Below the pieces are notes generated by a model. It was not told where the DNA came from. It searched no databases and was given only the letters and a program-made list of their open reading frames with translations. The translations under genes were made by a program, and so were the position numbers. A stretch of 64,000 nt of DNA from Candidatus Heimdallarchaeota archaeon. GTDB taxonomy: Archaea; Asgardarchaeota; Heimdallarchaeia; Heimdallarchaeales; Heimdallarchaeaceae. Each line of letters starts with the position of its first letter. Position 1 is the stretch's first letter. The stretch is taken from positions 1 to 64,000 of the forward strand of contig JAEOSZ010000095.1 of the NCBI GenBank assembly GCA_016840095.1, read 5' to 3'. Below, in pieces: positions 34,094 to 43,371 of the stretch.

Positions 34094-36892
34094 TTGATAA
34101 ACAAACCTTTCGACACTCATATGTTAGAAGGTTCTTGTAAAATGTCTCCTAAAAGTCGCAATACTGTGAAGAAGGAAAAACTGGAAAGTGATAATAATGA
34201 AGAGCTTTCTAAGATTGCTTCCAAATTCAATGTTACTTTTGAGAATAACAAAGAGGTACTTGTTACGAATTTAGCTTTGAAGGGACAAGAAGCTCTTAAC
34301 AAAGATCAGATTGATGTTGCTCAAGAAATATGTGAAATTCTTTATGGTCTCTCTAAGAGGTGGAAGGATGATTTTATCAAAGTGAAAACTTTGCTTCTAA
34401 ATGCTCAAATTGCAAACTACAAGGGAGAATCACAACTACACCTTCTAGAAAGTGCTCTAGCTTTAGCAAAGAAAATTAAGTTTATTGATATTGAAATAGG
34501 TATAAGAGTTCAATTAGCTTATGAATACTACAGAAAACGTTTTTACAAACAAGTTCTAAAGCAAATTAAGAAAATAAAAAAATACCCAAACTTTTTCTCT
34601 GACAATGCAACAATCATTCTCGAGCTCCAATCTAGAACATATTGGGAGACTGACGAATATGTTAAAGGATTCGATTCTACTCTCAAATGGTTTGAAATAC
34701 TTAGGAAATCTCTAAATGATATTCATTCTCTATTTTTGGTGGTTGTTTACCTTCTTACAGTGATGAATTCCCTAGAACTCCCATATTCAAAGGAGAAGAA
34801 AGTAGAAATCAAGAATGATATTGCAGAACTTCTAATGAATCTGGGATCTGCTACTCATGTTTTTCCAGAAATTCTAGAAAACTTGGATGTTCTCTTTGCA
34901 AAATCTCTAATGCTTGTTGAACCTGAAACATTATACCAATTTGCAGACTTATTATTACAGACTTCAAGATGGAATGATGAAGAGAAATATCTCTTCTTGT
35001 GTCAAAAATTATCTGATGCATTTTACAATATTAACGATTTTGAAAAATCAAAAAAACTAATGCTAAATGCTCAAAAATATGCGAAAGAGAAAAAGTATAC
35101 ACAAATTGAATCCTTAATTAAATACAAAATGACTGAAATTACAAGTCTAATTTTCTATTTCATGTCATTTGATCCTTTATTTGATCCATTTAGTGCTGAA
35201 TCGATTAAAATTTCATCAAAAGATATTGATAAGGAGTTATTTCTACAAATAGTTAATCCCAAAGCGAACAATTTCCCAACAACATCTTATTCCCAGTTTC
35301 TCAGGATTATCGATAAAGCTTCTTACAGCTATATTCATGAGAATGCACTAAAGATTGAAGGATTCAGTGTTGAAGATGAACGAAGTTTCTTTGTACTTGA
35401 TTTAGAAATAGCTGAAGATAAAATTGTGCTACTTATGAAGGAAGAATTCAAAGTAGATCCAACAGAATATCAAACTTTACATTCAACCTTAACTCCTTAT
35501 TATAGCGTAATTGGCATTTTATCCGCTGAAAAAAAACCAACAATGGATGAAATAGATGACATAGAAGAAGTATTACTGAAAGTTCAAAGATCAATTAACT
35601 GCCCTGCTGCTAAAGCGATTATATATCTTCCCGAAAAAAAACCTCAATTAAATCTTTTCAAATTCTATCTACAAAAAGGCGGATTTAGAGATTTGAAGGT
35701 TAAAATCATAGATTCAGTTCAAAAATTCCAAAAAAAGTATGATTTTCTAAAAACACCCGATATTTTACAAATCTTCCAAGCTGATCCGATAACTATATTT
35801 GATTTATCTTTAAGAGATACTGAACAATTAAAATCACTAACAAATCTTATTAATCATGCATATGGAGTAAACATTTCTTCCAATACTCTCTTTAATTTCT
35901 TTGAAGATTTAATTGATGATTTCCTGAGCAGAAGTGATACTAGATTCTGGAAAGATTTTTACTTCCAATATTCTTGGTTACAAACTAAAGGGATATATCT
36001 TTCTTTATCAAATGAATTCATTGATAAGAAAGAAAAAATATGTGAGAAATTGGTTGTAATAGCTAATAATCTTGAAGAAGAAGAGAAAATTCTTGAAAGT
36101 TTATATTATAGAACATTCTTAGGATTAGTTTCGAACAATAGTGGTTTTAGTAATGATTTACTTAACTTGAAAACTCAAGCAAAAGAATATAAGAATACTA
36201 AATTCATTCTAGTTTCAGACATTTTTCAGCTAATAGACAAAAAAGAATTAGATAAGCAGGAAAATTTGATTCAAACACTGAATTTGTTTTGCGAATTATG
36301 TGAATTCAAAGACTGGGATATCTTGTTAGAGTTGTTTATTTACCTTCTAAAGGAGTTAAAAGAGATAAAACCATTGTTTGAAATGTGCAAGGAAAGAGAA
36401 GTTAAGGATAGTGGATTATATCTTTACTTACATTTAGTAAAACATCTAATAAAAATACAAAGATATGAGTCTTCAATGGATCTTCTACATTGGGTTTTAG
36501 ATACAATTAAGATTCGAAAGGATAAGTTTCATTACTCAGAACATATTTGGGACTTCATGTTTGTGACAGCAAATATGTACATGCATTCGCTAATTGATGT
36601 TGTTTCAGCTGAACTATTAGAAAAATTCGAAGTAAATCGAAGTGAAATCAACCAGAATTTGCTCGATATGAATGAATGGATTACAGATCCTCTCTTTCTT
36701 GTTGAACTTTTGAATGATAGAATTTCCGAATTACTCGATCAAACAGATTTTGCTCAAGCAGAGAAATTTTATCACTGGGTTGAGCAGTTGATGTTCTATT
36801 ATTGGGACATTTTTACTAGTGAAGACAATAAAGAATTATTGACCTCAGTTAATGAAATTAAGAAGCGAATCGAAAGCCAACATTTTATTTAA
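34094..36892 (+). CDS. Large helical protein (TPR-like) of unknown function
   Basis: This 932-residue protein is almost all amphipathic helix. The first 350 residues show loosely spaced TPR-like pairs (AQEICEILYGLSKRWKDDFI, KSKKLMLNAQKYAKEKKY). A segment near 430-600 has more strand character (SFFVLDLEIAEDKIVLLMKE, AKAIIYLPEKKPQLNLFKF). The remainder is helical again. No membrane helix, zinc site or NTPase motif is visible. The frame starts at TTG 34094; ATG 34121 or ATG 34142 could be the true start. It is followed by another very large protein gene on the same strand. Confidence 0.6.
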   Translation: MINKPFDTHMLEGSCKMSPKSRNTVKKEKLESDNNEELSKIASKFNVTFENNKEVLVTNLALKGQEALNKDQIDVAQEICEILYGLSKRWKDDFIKVKTLLLNAQIANYKGESQLHLLESALALAKKIKFIDIEIGIRVQLAYEYYRKRFYKQVLKQIKKIKKYPNFFSDNATIILELQSRTYWETDEYVKGFDSTLKWFEILRKSLNDIHSLFLVVVYLLTVMNSLELPYSKEKKVEIKNDIAELLMNLGSATHVFPEILENLDVLFAKSLMLVEPETLYQFADLLLQTSRWNDEEKYLFLCQKLSDAFYNINDFEKSKKLMLNAQKYAKEKKYTQIESLIKYKMTEITSLIFYFMSFDPLFDPFSAESIKISSKDIDKELFLQIVNPKANNFPTTSYSQFLRIIDKASYSYIHENALKIEGFSVEDERSFFVLDLEIAEDKIVLLMKEEFKVDPTEYQTLHSTLTPYYSVIGILSAEKKPTMDEIDDIEEVLLKVQRSINCPAAKAIIYLPEKKPQLNLFKFYLQKGGFRDLKVKIIDSVQKFQKKYDFLKTPDILQIFQADPITIFDLSLRDTEQLKSLTNLINHAYGVNISSNTLFNFFEDLIDDFLSRSDTRFWKDFYFQYSWLQTKGIYLSLSNEFIDKKEKICEKLVVIANNLEEEEKILESLYYRTFLGLVSNNSGFSNDLLNLKTQAKEYKNTKFILVSDIFQLIDKKELDKQENLIQTLNLFCELCEFKDWDILLELFIYLLKELKEIKPLFEMCKEREVKDSGLYLYLHLVKHLIKIQRYESSMDLLHWVLDTIKIRKDKFHYSEHIWDFMFVTANMYMHSLIDVVSAELLEKFEVNRSEINQNLLDMNEWITDPLFLVELLNDRISELLDQTDFAQAEKFYHWVEQLMFYYWDIFTSEDNKELLTSVNEIKKRIESQHFI

Positions 36893-36973
36893 TAAAGAAA
36901 CTGTTGAATAATTAAATTTACATTATTTCTTTTATGTAAGGGTGTAAACAAAATAGCATTACAGTACCTATAC

Positions 36974-36998
36974 AGATTTTTTTATCTTTATAAACAGT
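36974..36998 (+). terminator. T-run with an overlapping TATA-like element
   Basis: A run of seven T (agatttttttatc) lies about 85 bases after the stop codon of the large helical protein and is followed by CTTTATAAACAG. The T-run is a plausible terminator. The second part looks like a TATA box, but it is more than 150 bases from the next start. The interval 36893-37152 holds no other gene that I can see. Confidence 0.35.
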
Positions 36999-37101
36999 TT
37001 TGGTATTATTGCTTTACAAGCCTTCTAACTACAAAATTATGTGGGTTTTCTTACTGTAATCCATAAAAATCTTTATGAATGATGGTAAGATAAAATGTGT
37101 G

Positions 37102-37113
37102 TAATATAAATAA
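37102..37113 (+). promoter_or_regulatory. Probable TATA box of the CofD-like fusion gene
   Basis: TAATATAAATAA stands about 45 bases before ATG 37153, which would give a leader of about 20 bases. It is the best-placed AT-rich TATA-like element before this gene. Confidence 0.45.
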
Positions 37114-37152
37114 TTCAAAAATAGTTCCATATCTGTACTTGGTGTCAAATTC

Positions 37153-39723
37153 ATGTCTTCTGAACACGATATAGCTATAATTTCTGTGGGATACAGGAAC
37201 AGTCCTTTCACAGAAGAAATCCTAAAAACTGACATAATTCCCTATTCCATTATAGCTAACAACTCAAGTGATTTTCAAATTCATCACGCTGATCCCTCTA
37301 AAATTCTCTTCTATAGCCTTGAATTTACTAAGATAATTGAAACTATAGCTAAGAAGAGTATGGATTCATTAGCTGTTTTTGAAACACTAGGACAATTTTT
37401 TGAGTTTTACAATCCTTTACATCTTTCAACTCTTAACTACTTAATTTCAAAATATGCTACTAGTATAAAACCTGAAAACAAAGATTACATGCAAGCATGG
37501 AAAAATATCTCGGAAGCAATTTTTGAAGAAGAATTCATCTATCCATTATTTCAAGAAAGCAGAATCTTACACATTAAAGAAGGGGAAGTGGAAATTCCAG
37601 TTCGACAATTCCTGATGTCTTCAGAAATTGAGAAGAAGAAAGATAGTTCAAAGAATAACAACAAGGCTTTGAATCAAGTTCTTGAAGAAATTACTGGGAT
37701 TATAGATCTTGAAGAAGCTAGTAAGATGAAACTTTGCACTATTGCTATGAAGAAGATTACATCAGCTTCTGCTGTAGTGATAGTTCCCACAGACATTGTT
37801 TCTTTATTTATCCTTTTCAGTTCCAATCATTTTAAAGAAACTTTACAGAAAACTAATGGTGAGATTGCTATTATATCTCCTTTCTGGCCTGGTAATGAGT
37901 TAAATCAAGTTGAGAAAACTATACTTCAAAAAACAGAATTTGAGGCTAATCTTACCAACCTAGTAAAATTGGTAAAAGATTGTGTGGATGCTGTTATTAT
38001 TGATACTAAGAATAGTGATTTAGTTCCAACACTTAGAGAGGAAGGAATTACAGTTTTAGTAGAGGAACTTACACCCGAGAACCAAGCAACTCAAGAATTC
38101 TTAGAAACTGTATTAAAAAGCATAGACATTTCATTAGATTCTATAGCTGTAGAACCTCAAGGTTTGATTGAAGGTTTAGGAGAAAAACTTGTTAATTTGT
38201 TCAGAGTTCGAGAACCTAAACAAGAAAAAGAAGTAAAGGAAGAAAGTACAGTTCAAACACTTGAAATGTCAGTTAGTGAAGAAGATAAGGAACTTATCGA
38301 ATCCATTTTTGAAGAAGATATAGAAGTAGAGGAGCCTAAGGTTGAAACAGAAGTATCAAAAACTTCAAAGGAAGAGGAAACACTTACAGATGAGTTTGAA
38401 ATGGAAGTAATTGATACTGAAGATACCATTCAAACAATACCAGTTCCACCACCCAAAAATGGAATAACTGAAACCGATTTCTATTATCCAAAAGCTGATG
38501 GTCAATTTGCTTTACCTGGAATAGAACAAATAACTCAATTTGAGCTAGAGGAATTGGAATCCTTAGATGTGGACGAACACATAATAAATTCATTTATTGA
38601 AAGAGCAATGACTAGTAATGCAACTGGATTAGAAGTTGTTTTCTCTGATTTATTGTCTTTACAGAATAATCCTTTATTGATAGAGAAAATTTACCAAATG
38701 ATACTGAAGAGATTAATAAAAATTCGTGAGTTTAATCCTGAAGTTAAAATTGCAGATATGGTAACCTATCTTTCAGCTCATAAACCTGAATTTTACCATG
38801 AAAAACTAGAAGAATTACTAGAAGAAACACTTCATTCTGAAGAAGATAAATCATTCAATCAAAACCTAAAAACTTCAACACTTGTTGTTAAGAGCTCTTT
38901 GCTCATTGCTAGAGAAATAATTGAAAATTTCTTAAGGAAAAATATCACTAATGAAGACATCTATATTGAAGATAGATTAAAACGAATGATTAGTACCTTT
39001 GGAGGTTCTAATATTGATTTGTTACATCTTCTTTGTAGAATTCTTGTTAACATTTATGAAATTGAATTAGAAAAAGAAGAACCGAATGTAAGTGTAATCC
39101 AAAAGATTATTTCTTTCCTTACTTTATTTGATGGACTTAGTGTTTCAATGACACTTGTTACGTTAGGATCAGATACCGTATTAGAATCCATTTCGAATGC
39201 AATAAATGAAATGGTTTTGAACAATTCATTTAAGAAAATAATAACTGATGTTTTGACTGTTTTCAACGAAGGAACTTATGAAGATTTGGTTAAAGCTTTT
39301 CATGGAAGAAAATTACCAGAAAATCTTGAATTTGAAATGATGAAAAGAAAATATATCTCAAGTCTGTCCAAGGTTGGATCTATACCATTAGACTTGTTTG
39401 CAGAAAGAATTGGTATGTCTGTTGATAATGCTGAAAAACTCATCTATGACATGATTTTGAAGGAGGAAATTCCTGCTAGAATTGAATTAGTTAGTGGAAG
39501 ACTCTATATCGTTCAAGAACATGAAGAAGTAGAAGTTGTTATGGAAGAAGCAACAGAAGAAGAATCCATAGAGATTATTGAAAACCAAAAAGAAATCCAA
39601 GAAGAGCCAGATAAACCTGAAGTAGAAGAAGTTTTAGAAGACTTTGTTTGTACTCAATGTCAAAGGTCCTTTAAGACAGAAAGAGGACTGAAGATGCACA
39701 CTACTAAGGCTCATAAGGAATAG
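37153..39723 (+). CDS. Fusion of degenerate CofD-like domain, helical region, winged helix and C2H2 zinc finger
   Basis: The first 330 residues follow the order of CofD (2-phospho-L-lactate transferase). SIIANNSSDF stands where NTGDD is expected, then ADPSKILFYSLEF (PDxDTxLYTL), SAVVIVPTDIVSL, AIISPFWPG and DAVIIDTKNSDLVPTL. The N-terminal Gly-rich loop and acidic residues are lost, so catalysis is unlikely. An acidic linker (about 350-440) and a helical region follow, then a PCI-like winged helix (about 750-805). The last 26 residues are a C2H2 finger: Cys833, Cys836, His849, His854. A nucleic-acid or protein-binding role is likely. No F420 genes are nearby. Confidence 0.55.
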   Translation: MSSEHDIAIISVGYRNSPFTEEILKTDIIPYSIIANNSSDFQIHHADPSKILFYSLEFTKIIETIAKKSMDSLAVFETLGQFFEFYNPLHLSTLNYLISKYATSIKPENKDYMQAWKNISEAIFEEEFIYPLFQESRILHIKEGEVEIPVRQFLMSSEIEKKKDSSKNNNKALNQVLEEITGIIDLEEASKMKLCTIAMKKITSASAVVIVPTDIVSLFILFSSNHFKETLQKTNGEIAIISPFWPGNELNQVEKTILQKTEFEANLTNLVKLVKDCVDAVIIDTKNSDLVPTLREEGITVLVEELTPENQATQEFLETVLKSIDISLDSIAVEPQGLIEGLGEKLVNLFRVREPKQEKEVKEESTVQTLEMSVSEEDKELIESIFEEDIEVEEPKVETEVSKTSKEEETLTDEFEMEVIDTEDTIQTIPVPPPKNGITETDFYYPKADGQFALPGIEQITQFELEELESLDVDEHIINSFIERAMTSNATGLEVVFSDLLSLQNNPLLIEKIYQMILKRLIKIREFNPEVKIADMVTYLSAHKPEFYHEKLEELLEETLHSEEDKSFNQNLKTSTLVVKSSLLIAREIIENFLRKNITNEDIYIEDRLKRMISTFGGSNIDLLHLLCRILVNIYEIELEKEEPNVSVIQKIISFLTLFDGLSVSMTLVTLGSDTVLESISNAINEMVLNNSFKKIITDVLTVFNEGTYEDLVKAFHGRKLPENLEFEMMKRKYISSLSKVGSIPLDLFAERIGMSVDNAEKLIYDMILKEEIPARIELVSGRLYIVQEHEEVEVVMEEATEEESIEIIENQKEIQEEPDKPEVEEVLEDFVCTQCQRSFKTERGLKMHTTKAHKE

Positions 39724-39740
39724 TATTTCCTAGACTAACG

Positions 39741-39765
39741 CATTTTTAAGATAGACTTTTTTATC
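39741..39765 (+). terminator. T-rich stretch between the fusion gene and the LOG-family gene
   Basis: The sequence after the stop codon contains atttttaag and acttttttatc, two T-runs within 25 bases. This is a plausible archaeal terminator. The following LOG-family gene starts 20 bases later. Confidence 0.35.
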
Positions 39766-39784
39766 TGTAAAAATTTAGTTATTT

Positions 39785-40321
39785 ATGAGGAAATTTCAGA
39801 TTGCAGTAGTTGGTTCAGGGACAATTCCAGACAATTCTGAAGAATATCAATTGGCAAAAAATCTTGGTAAATGTTTAGCTGATAATGATTTCATAATTCT
39901 ATGTGGAGGATTAGGAGGGGCTATGAAAGCTGTTTGTGAAGGAGTAAAGGAATCTGAGCATTATGTTTATGGGCAGACGATAGGTATCCTTCCTGAGCTA
40001 GACAAATCTACTTCAAATGCTTTTGTTGATGTCCAAATAGCTACAGGTATGTCTAAGGCTAGAAACCAGATAATTATTGCTTCTGCTGATGCTGTAATAG
40101 CAATAAGTGGAGGTGCAGGTACATTATCCGAGCTCTCTTTTGCTTGGCAGTTGAAAAAGAAGATACTGGTTTTGGAAAATTCAGGAGGATGGTCTGAAAA
40201 GCTAGCAAATTCAAGAATAGATAATAGTAGAGATGACAAAATCATTGCAGTTTCTTCTGTGGATGAAGTGATAGATATTCTTGAGAAGATACTTGTCCTT
40301 AATGATATCAATAGACTTTAA
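39785..40321 (+). CDS. LOG-family (TIGR00725-like) Rossmann-fold protein
   Basis: The 178-residue protein has the LOG/lysine-decarboxylase-like fold. It contains IAVVGSG at the start, ILCGGLGGAMKAVCEGVKE, the family motif ISGGAGTLSELSFAWQLKK, and the SKARNQIIIASADAVIAI helix. Related proteins (LOG, YgdH) remove ribose phosphate from nucleotides, and others bind molybdopterin. The GGxGTxxE motif is present as GGAGTLSE, so a nucleotide-related activity is plausible. The substrate is unknown. It is followed after eight bases by a longin-like protein gene. Confidence 0.8.
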   Translation: MRKFQIAVVGSGTIPDNSEEYQLAKNLGKCLADNDFIILCGGLGGAMKAVCEGVKESEHYVYGQTIGILPELDKSTSNAFVDVQIATGMSKARNQIIIASADAVIAISGGAGTLSELSFAWQLKKKILVLENSGGWSEKLANSRIDNSRDDKIIAVSSVDEVIDILEKILVLNDINRL

Positions 40322-40329
40322 AGACTTGT

Positions 40330-41346
40330 GTGAGAATTGAGTTTATGCTTGTTTGCTTGTTCAGGTTAGAGGATGTAGGACCCAACTTAGTTGAAATGGT
40401 TCTAGACAAAAATGTTGAATTTGATCAAGATACAATTGATAAATTTACGTTCTCAGGAACTGTTACATACTCACTCGTTTTCCAAGGGATGGTGACATTA
40501 GATGATATGTCCTCAGAACTTTATGGGCCTTTTCCATTTGCTTTCTCTTCAGGTTTTGTTCAATATGCTTTTTCTTTTATTGCTGGGGATAAAACAATGA
40601 AGGATAAAAGGATGAAAGAAAAAACCTTTGGCTTGATAATAATGCTTGTACCAGAAATGGTATCTAAAATTGATGCATTCAGAGAAGAACTGGCAAAAGT
40701 TCTATTATATAAGTTTCACAAGGTTTACAAAATTAGTCAAGTTGATACAGCTTTTCTCAAAGACATAATCAATTCTTATAATGAAATCTTAAAGGACCTT
40801 CTAAGTTTTAAGCAAGCAGATTTATTATCTGAACAAATACTGGAATTTTTACAAGCAAAGAAGAAACCAGCAAAGAAACAACCAATAACAAAAATCGGTG
40901 TGATTTATCCTACGGAATTCACTAGTTTCATCAAAAATTACTATGCATCTTTGTTAGGTTCCTTACCTTATACTGAAACATCCTATTCTGAGGATATAGC
41001 AATTATTAGAACTGCAACACATGAGTTCAATTTCATGAATTATTTGAATGCAGATGAGAAATATGTGAATACACAGAGCGCATTGATTCTTCTAGCAGAT
41101 GTTAGAGGTAGGAAATATAATCCACTCTTTGAAATAATAGAAGGTCTAAAATCAAGACCAAAAATTGCAACTGTTGTTTCTCTTTACGAGGATATCGAAA
41201 AAGCTAGCACTGAATATGCTAAATTCTTTACAGGGCTACAAAGATATATTGGTGATCTTCCATTCTTTTCAGCGAGTTTTAATACAAATTATGAGTTTAA
41301 GACCAAAATGCTGGAAGCACTATTTTGGACATTATCCCCTGAATAA
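40330..41346 (+). CDS. Longin-like plus P-loop-less GTPase-like protein
   Basis: Residues 1-150 have alternating strands and helices with LYGPFPFAFSSGFVQYAFSF and KTFGLIIMLVPEM, which reads like a longin or roadblock-type domain. A linker with KKKPAKKQP follows. Residues 186-338 resemble a small GTPase in order. The first strand KIGVIYPTEFTSF stands where GxxxxGKT is expected, then come ALILLADVRG (strand 3 region), ATVVSLYEDIEKAS (NKxD position) and LPFFSASF (SAK position). The P-loop Gly and Lys are absent, so nucleotide binding is unlikely. The GTG start is uncertain; an internal ATG at residue 6 is possible. It may work with a real GTPase. Confidence 0.5.
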   Translation: MRIEFMLVCLFRLEDVGPNLVEMVLDKNVEFDQDTIDKFTFSGTVTYSLVFQGMVTLDDMSSELYGPFPFAFSSGFVQYAFSFIAGDKTMKDKRMKEKTFGLIIMLVPEMVSKIDAFREELAKVLLYKFHKVYKISQVDTAFLKDIINSYNEILKDLLSFKQADLLSEQILEFLQAKKKPAKKQPITKIGVIYPTEFTSFIKNYYASLLGSLPYTETSYSEDIAIIRTATHEFNFMNYLNADEKYVNTQSALILLADVRGRKYNPLFEIIEGLKSRPKIATVVSLYEDIEKASTEYAKFFTGLQRYIGDLPFFSASFNTNYEFKTKMLEALFWTLSPE

Positions 41347-41351
41347 AACAT

Positions 41352-42476
41352 TCATATTACCAATTTTTTGATTGATTTTTGCTTGATTATTTCTTCTTTT
41401 ATTTCTACACCCAATCCTGGTCCATTGCGAGGAAGAGAGAGAGTTCCATCAGAATTTAACTCAAAAATTGGTTCTATAATATAGTCTGTATAATATCTGG
41501 CACTTTCACTTATATCATTAGGAAGAGTAAAAGAACTTAAACAAGAAACTGCGACATTTTTTGCTCTACCTATTCCAGTCTCTAGCATCCCACCACACCA
41601 CAGTGGGATTTCTGTATCTAATGCTAGTTCATGGATTTTAAGAGTTTCAGAAATACCTCCAACACGAGCAGGTTTAACATTAATTATCCTTGTAGCATCT
41701 AGTTCTATGGCAACTCGTGCGTCATCAACGCTTTTAATCGATTCATCCAAACATATAGGGGTGGAGATTTTCTTTTGTAATTTAGCATGGTCAATAATAT
41801 CATAGTATTGAAGTGGTTGTTCTATCATCATTAAATCAAAACGATCCATTTTGACAAAGATATCTGCATCTTTGATTCTGTATGCTGAATTTGCATCAAC
41901 CATTAATTTAATTTCAGGAAAATGATCTCTTACTTGTTTGAGCACGTTATTATCCATTCCTGGTTCAATTTTTAGTTTTATTCTTTGATACTTCTTATCA
42001 AGTGCTTCTTCTATTTTTTTGACAAGAGTTGTAGTGTCATCTTGAATACCCAATGATATTCCAGCTGGAATTTTGATCTTTTCTCCTCCAATAAGTTCAC
42101 TGATTGACTTATTGGTTAATTTTCCATACAAATCCCATAATGCATCTTCTACACAAGCTTTTGACATTTGGTTACCTCGAATAGGTTTAACTAAGTTAGG
42201 AAACTCATTAGGATGCTCTAAATCAGTTTTCATCAACCAAGGACCAATATAATTTGTGATCAAATGTACACTAGAGTTTATTGTCTCTCCTGAATACCAT
42301 GGACCTTCACGTGCTACACACTCTCCCCATCCAGTTTTATCACCTGTTTTCAAACTAACTAGCAAAATAGTTGCATCTTGTTCAACACCAAAACTTGTTC
42401 GAAATGGATTCCTCAACTGCATCCTTGTTAAAAACAGATTAATACTATCGATCTTCATTGTTTCAAATCGACTCAT
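41352..42476 (-). CDS. menC: o-Succinylbenzoate synthase / N-succinylamino-acid racemase (enolase superfamily)
   Basis: The 374-residue enzyme keeps all catalytic and metal residues of the MenC/NSAR group: the KxK pair in RIKLKIEPG, metal ligands in LMVDANSAY (Asp), MMIEQPLQ (Glu) and CLDESIKS (Asp), and the second Lys in IINVKPARVGG. Family members make o-succinylbenzoate for menaquinone or racemise N-succinyl amino acids, and many do both. No other menaquinone genes are near. A COG3375-type GNAT lies just upstream on the same strand, which favours the racemase role. The start could be shortened by a few residues. Confidence 0.85.
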   Translation of the reverse strand: MSRFETMKIDSINLFLTRMQLRNPFRTSFGVEQDATILLVSLKTGDKTGWGECVAREGPWYSGETINSSVHLITNYIGPWLMKTDLEHPNEFPNLVKPIRGNQMSKACVEDALWDLYGKLTNKSISELIGGEKIKIPAGISLGIQDDTTTLVKKIEEALDKKYQRIKLKIEPGMDNNVLKQVRDHFPEIKLMVDANSAYRIKDADIFVKMDRFDLMMIEQPLQYYDIIDHAKLQKKISTPICLDESIKSVDDARVAIELDATRIINVKPARVGGISETLKIHELALDTEIPLWCGGMLETGIGRAKNVAVSCLSSFTLPNDISESARYYTDYIIEPIFELNSDGTLSLPRNGPGLGVEIKEEIIKQKSIKKLVI

Positions 42477-42526
42477 AAATCCTAATATTTAGAGGTTTCT
42501 CTCATCTTCTGAGTAAAACTGAATAA

Positions 42527-43369
42527 CTACTGCTTTTCAAGAATATAAAAACAATTCAGAGATTCTTTTTCTTTCTGCAAAGCAAAATCAATGATTGTGT
42601 AACCTTTGTTGAAATAATTCCTAAAAGCAGTTCTAGATTTGTTTCTCCAATCAATTGCAAGTGTTTTGTTATTTTCCATATATCTAGCTATGTTACTTGG
42701 TATTTCTATTGCAAGAATGGATTCATCCATCTCAAGCTTAACATCCATAATTTGTATGTAATTTCCTTTTTCTATAGTTTTCATTACTAGATGATTCTCA
42801 TTATCAACAATATCGGTAAAATCTCTATACTTCTTTATAAGATAATTTTTAACATGAGAAGAATCTAAATTCCAGTTGCAATACAGTCGGTCAGTTTCCA
42901 TCCCAACATTGAGTGCATCTATCATCTCCCCCCAATATCTAATATAATAGGTGTTACAAGTAGCTCCAAGTTTATGTAGATTCAAATAAGCATTCTTTGA
43001 TTGCAAGGGGTCAAAAGTCCAATTAATAAGCTCATAACCTTGTTTAAGGGCCCATTTTCTCTGTTCTAGTTTAAGTTGGAAACCAATACCTAAGTTACGG
43101 TATTTTTCTCTAACAGCATTGTGATGCGAGTAAATAAAAATACCAAAAGGTTCCTTGTTTCCTATCCATCCCCAAGTATATCCAATAATTTTATCCTCTA
43201 AGTAAGCTCCTATAACAACTCCTCCGCTTTTTCGTGTAGCATATATTAACCTCTTTGGGACGAGTTCACTATCAGGCATTTTCCAGGCATCACGTTGAAT
43301 GTCCTCTAATATAGAATATTCTGCAAAATCAACAATTTCTCTATATTGAATATCTTCTATCATATTCAT
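42527..43369 (-). CDS. COG3375-type GNAT, probable amino-acid N-succinyltransferase
   Basis: The 280-residue protein belongs to the large GNAT group found next to NSAR/OSBS enzymes. It has the acyl-CoA loop REKYRNLGIGFQLKLEQRKW, the signature WTFDPLQSKNAYLNLHKLGA, and a later YYIRYWGEMIDALNVGMETDR. In characterised bacterial pathways the partner GNAT puts succinyl-CoA on a D-amino acid, NSAR racemises it, and a desuccinylase releases the L-amino acid. The gene is 50 bases upstream of menC on the same strand. No M20 desuccinylase is in this window. Confidence 0.78.
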   Translation of the reverse strand: MNMIEDIQYREIVDFAEYSILEDIQRDAWKMPDSELVPKRLIYATRKSGGVVIGAYLEDKIIGYTWGWIGNKEPFGIFIYSHHNAVREKYRNLGIGFQLKLEQRKWALKQGYELINWTFDPLQSKNAYLNLHKLGATCNTYYIRYWGEMIDALNVGMETDRLYCNWNLDSSHVKNYLIKKYRDFTDIVDNENHLVMKTIEKGNYIQIMDVKLEMDESILAIEIPSNIARYMENNKTLAIDWRNKSRTAFRNYFNKGYTIIDFALQKEKESLNCFYILEKQ

Positions 43370-43371
43370 CC

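Noticed and set aside
37153-38140. CofD as a working F420 biosynthesis enzyme
   Set aside because: The fold order is visible, but the glycine-rich N-terminal loop and the Asp residues for metal and nucleotide binding are lost, and no F420 genes lie near. I kept only a degenerate-domain call.
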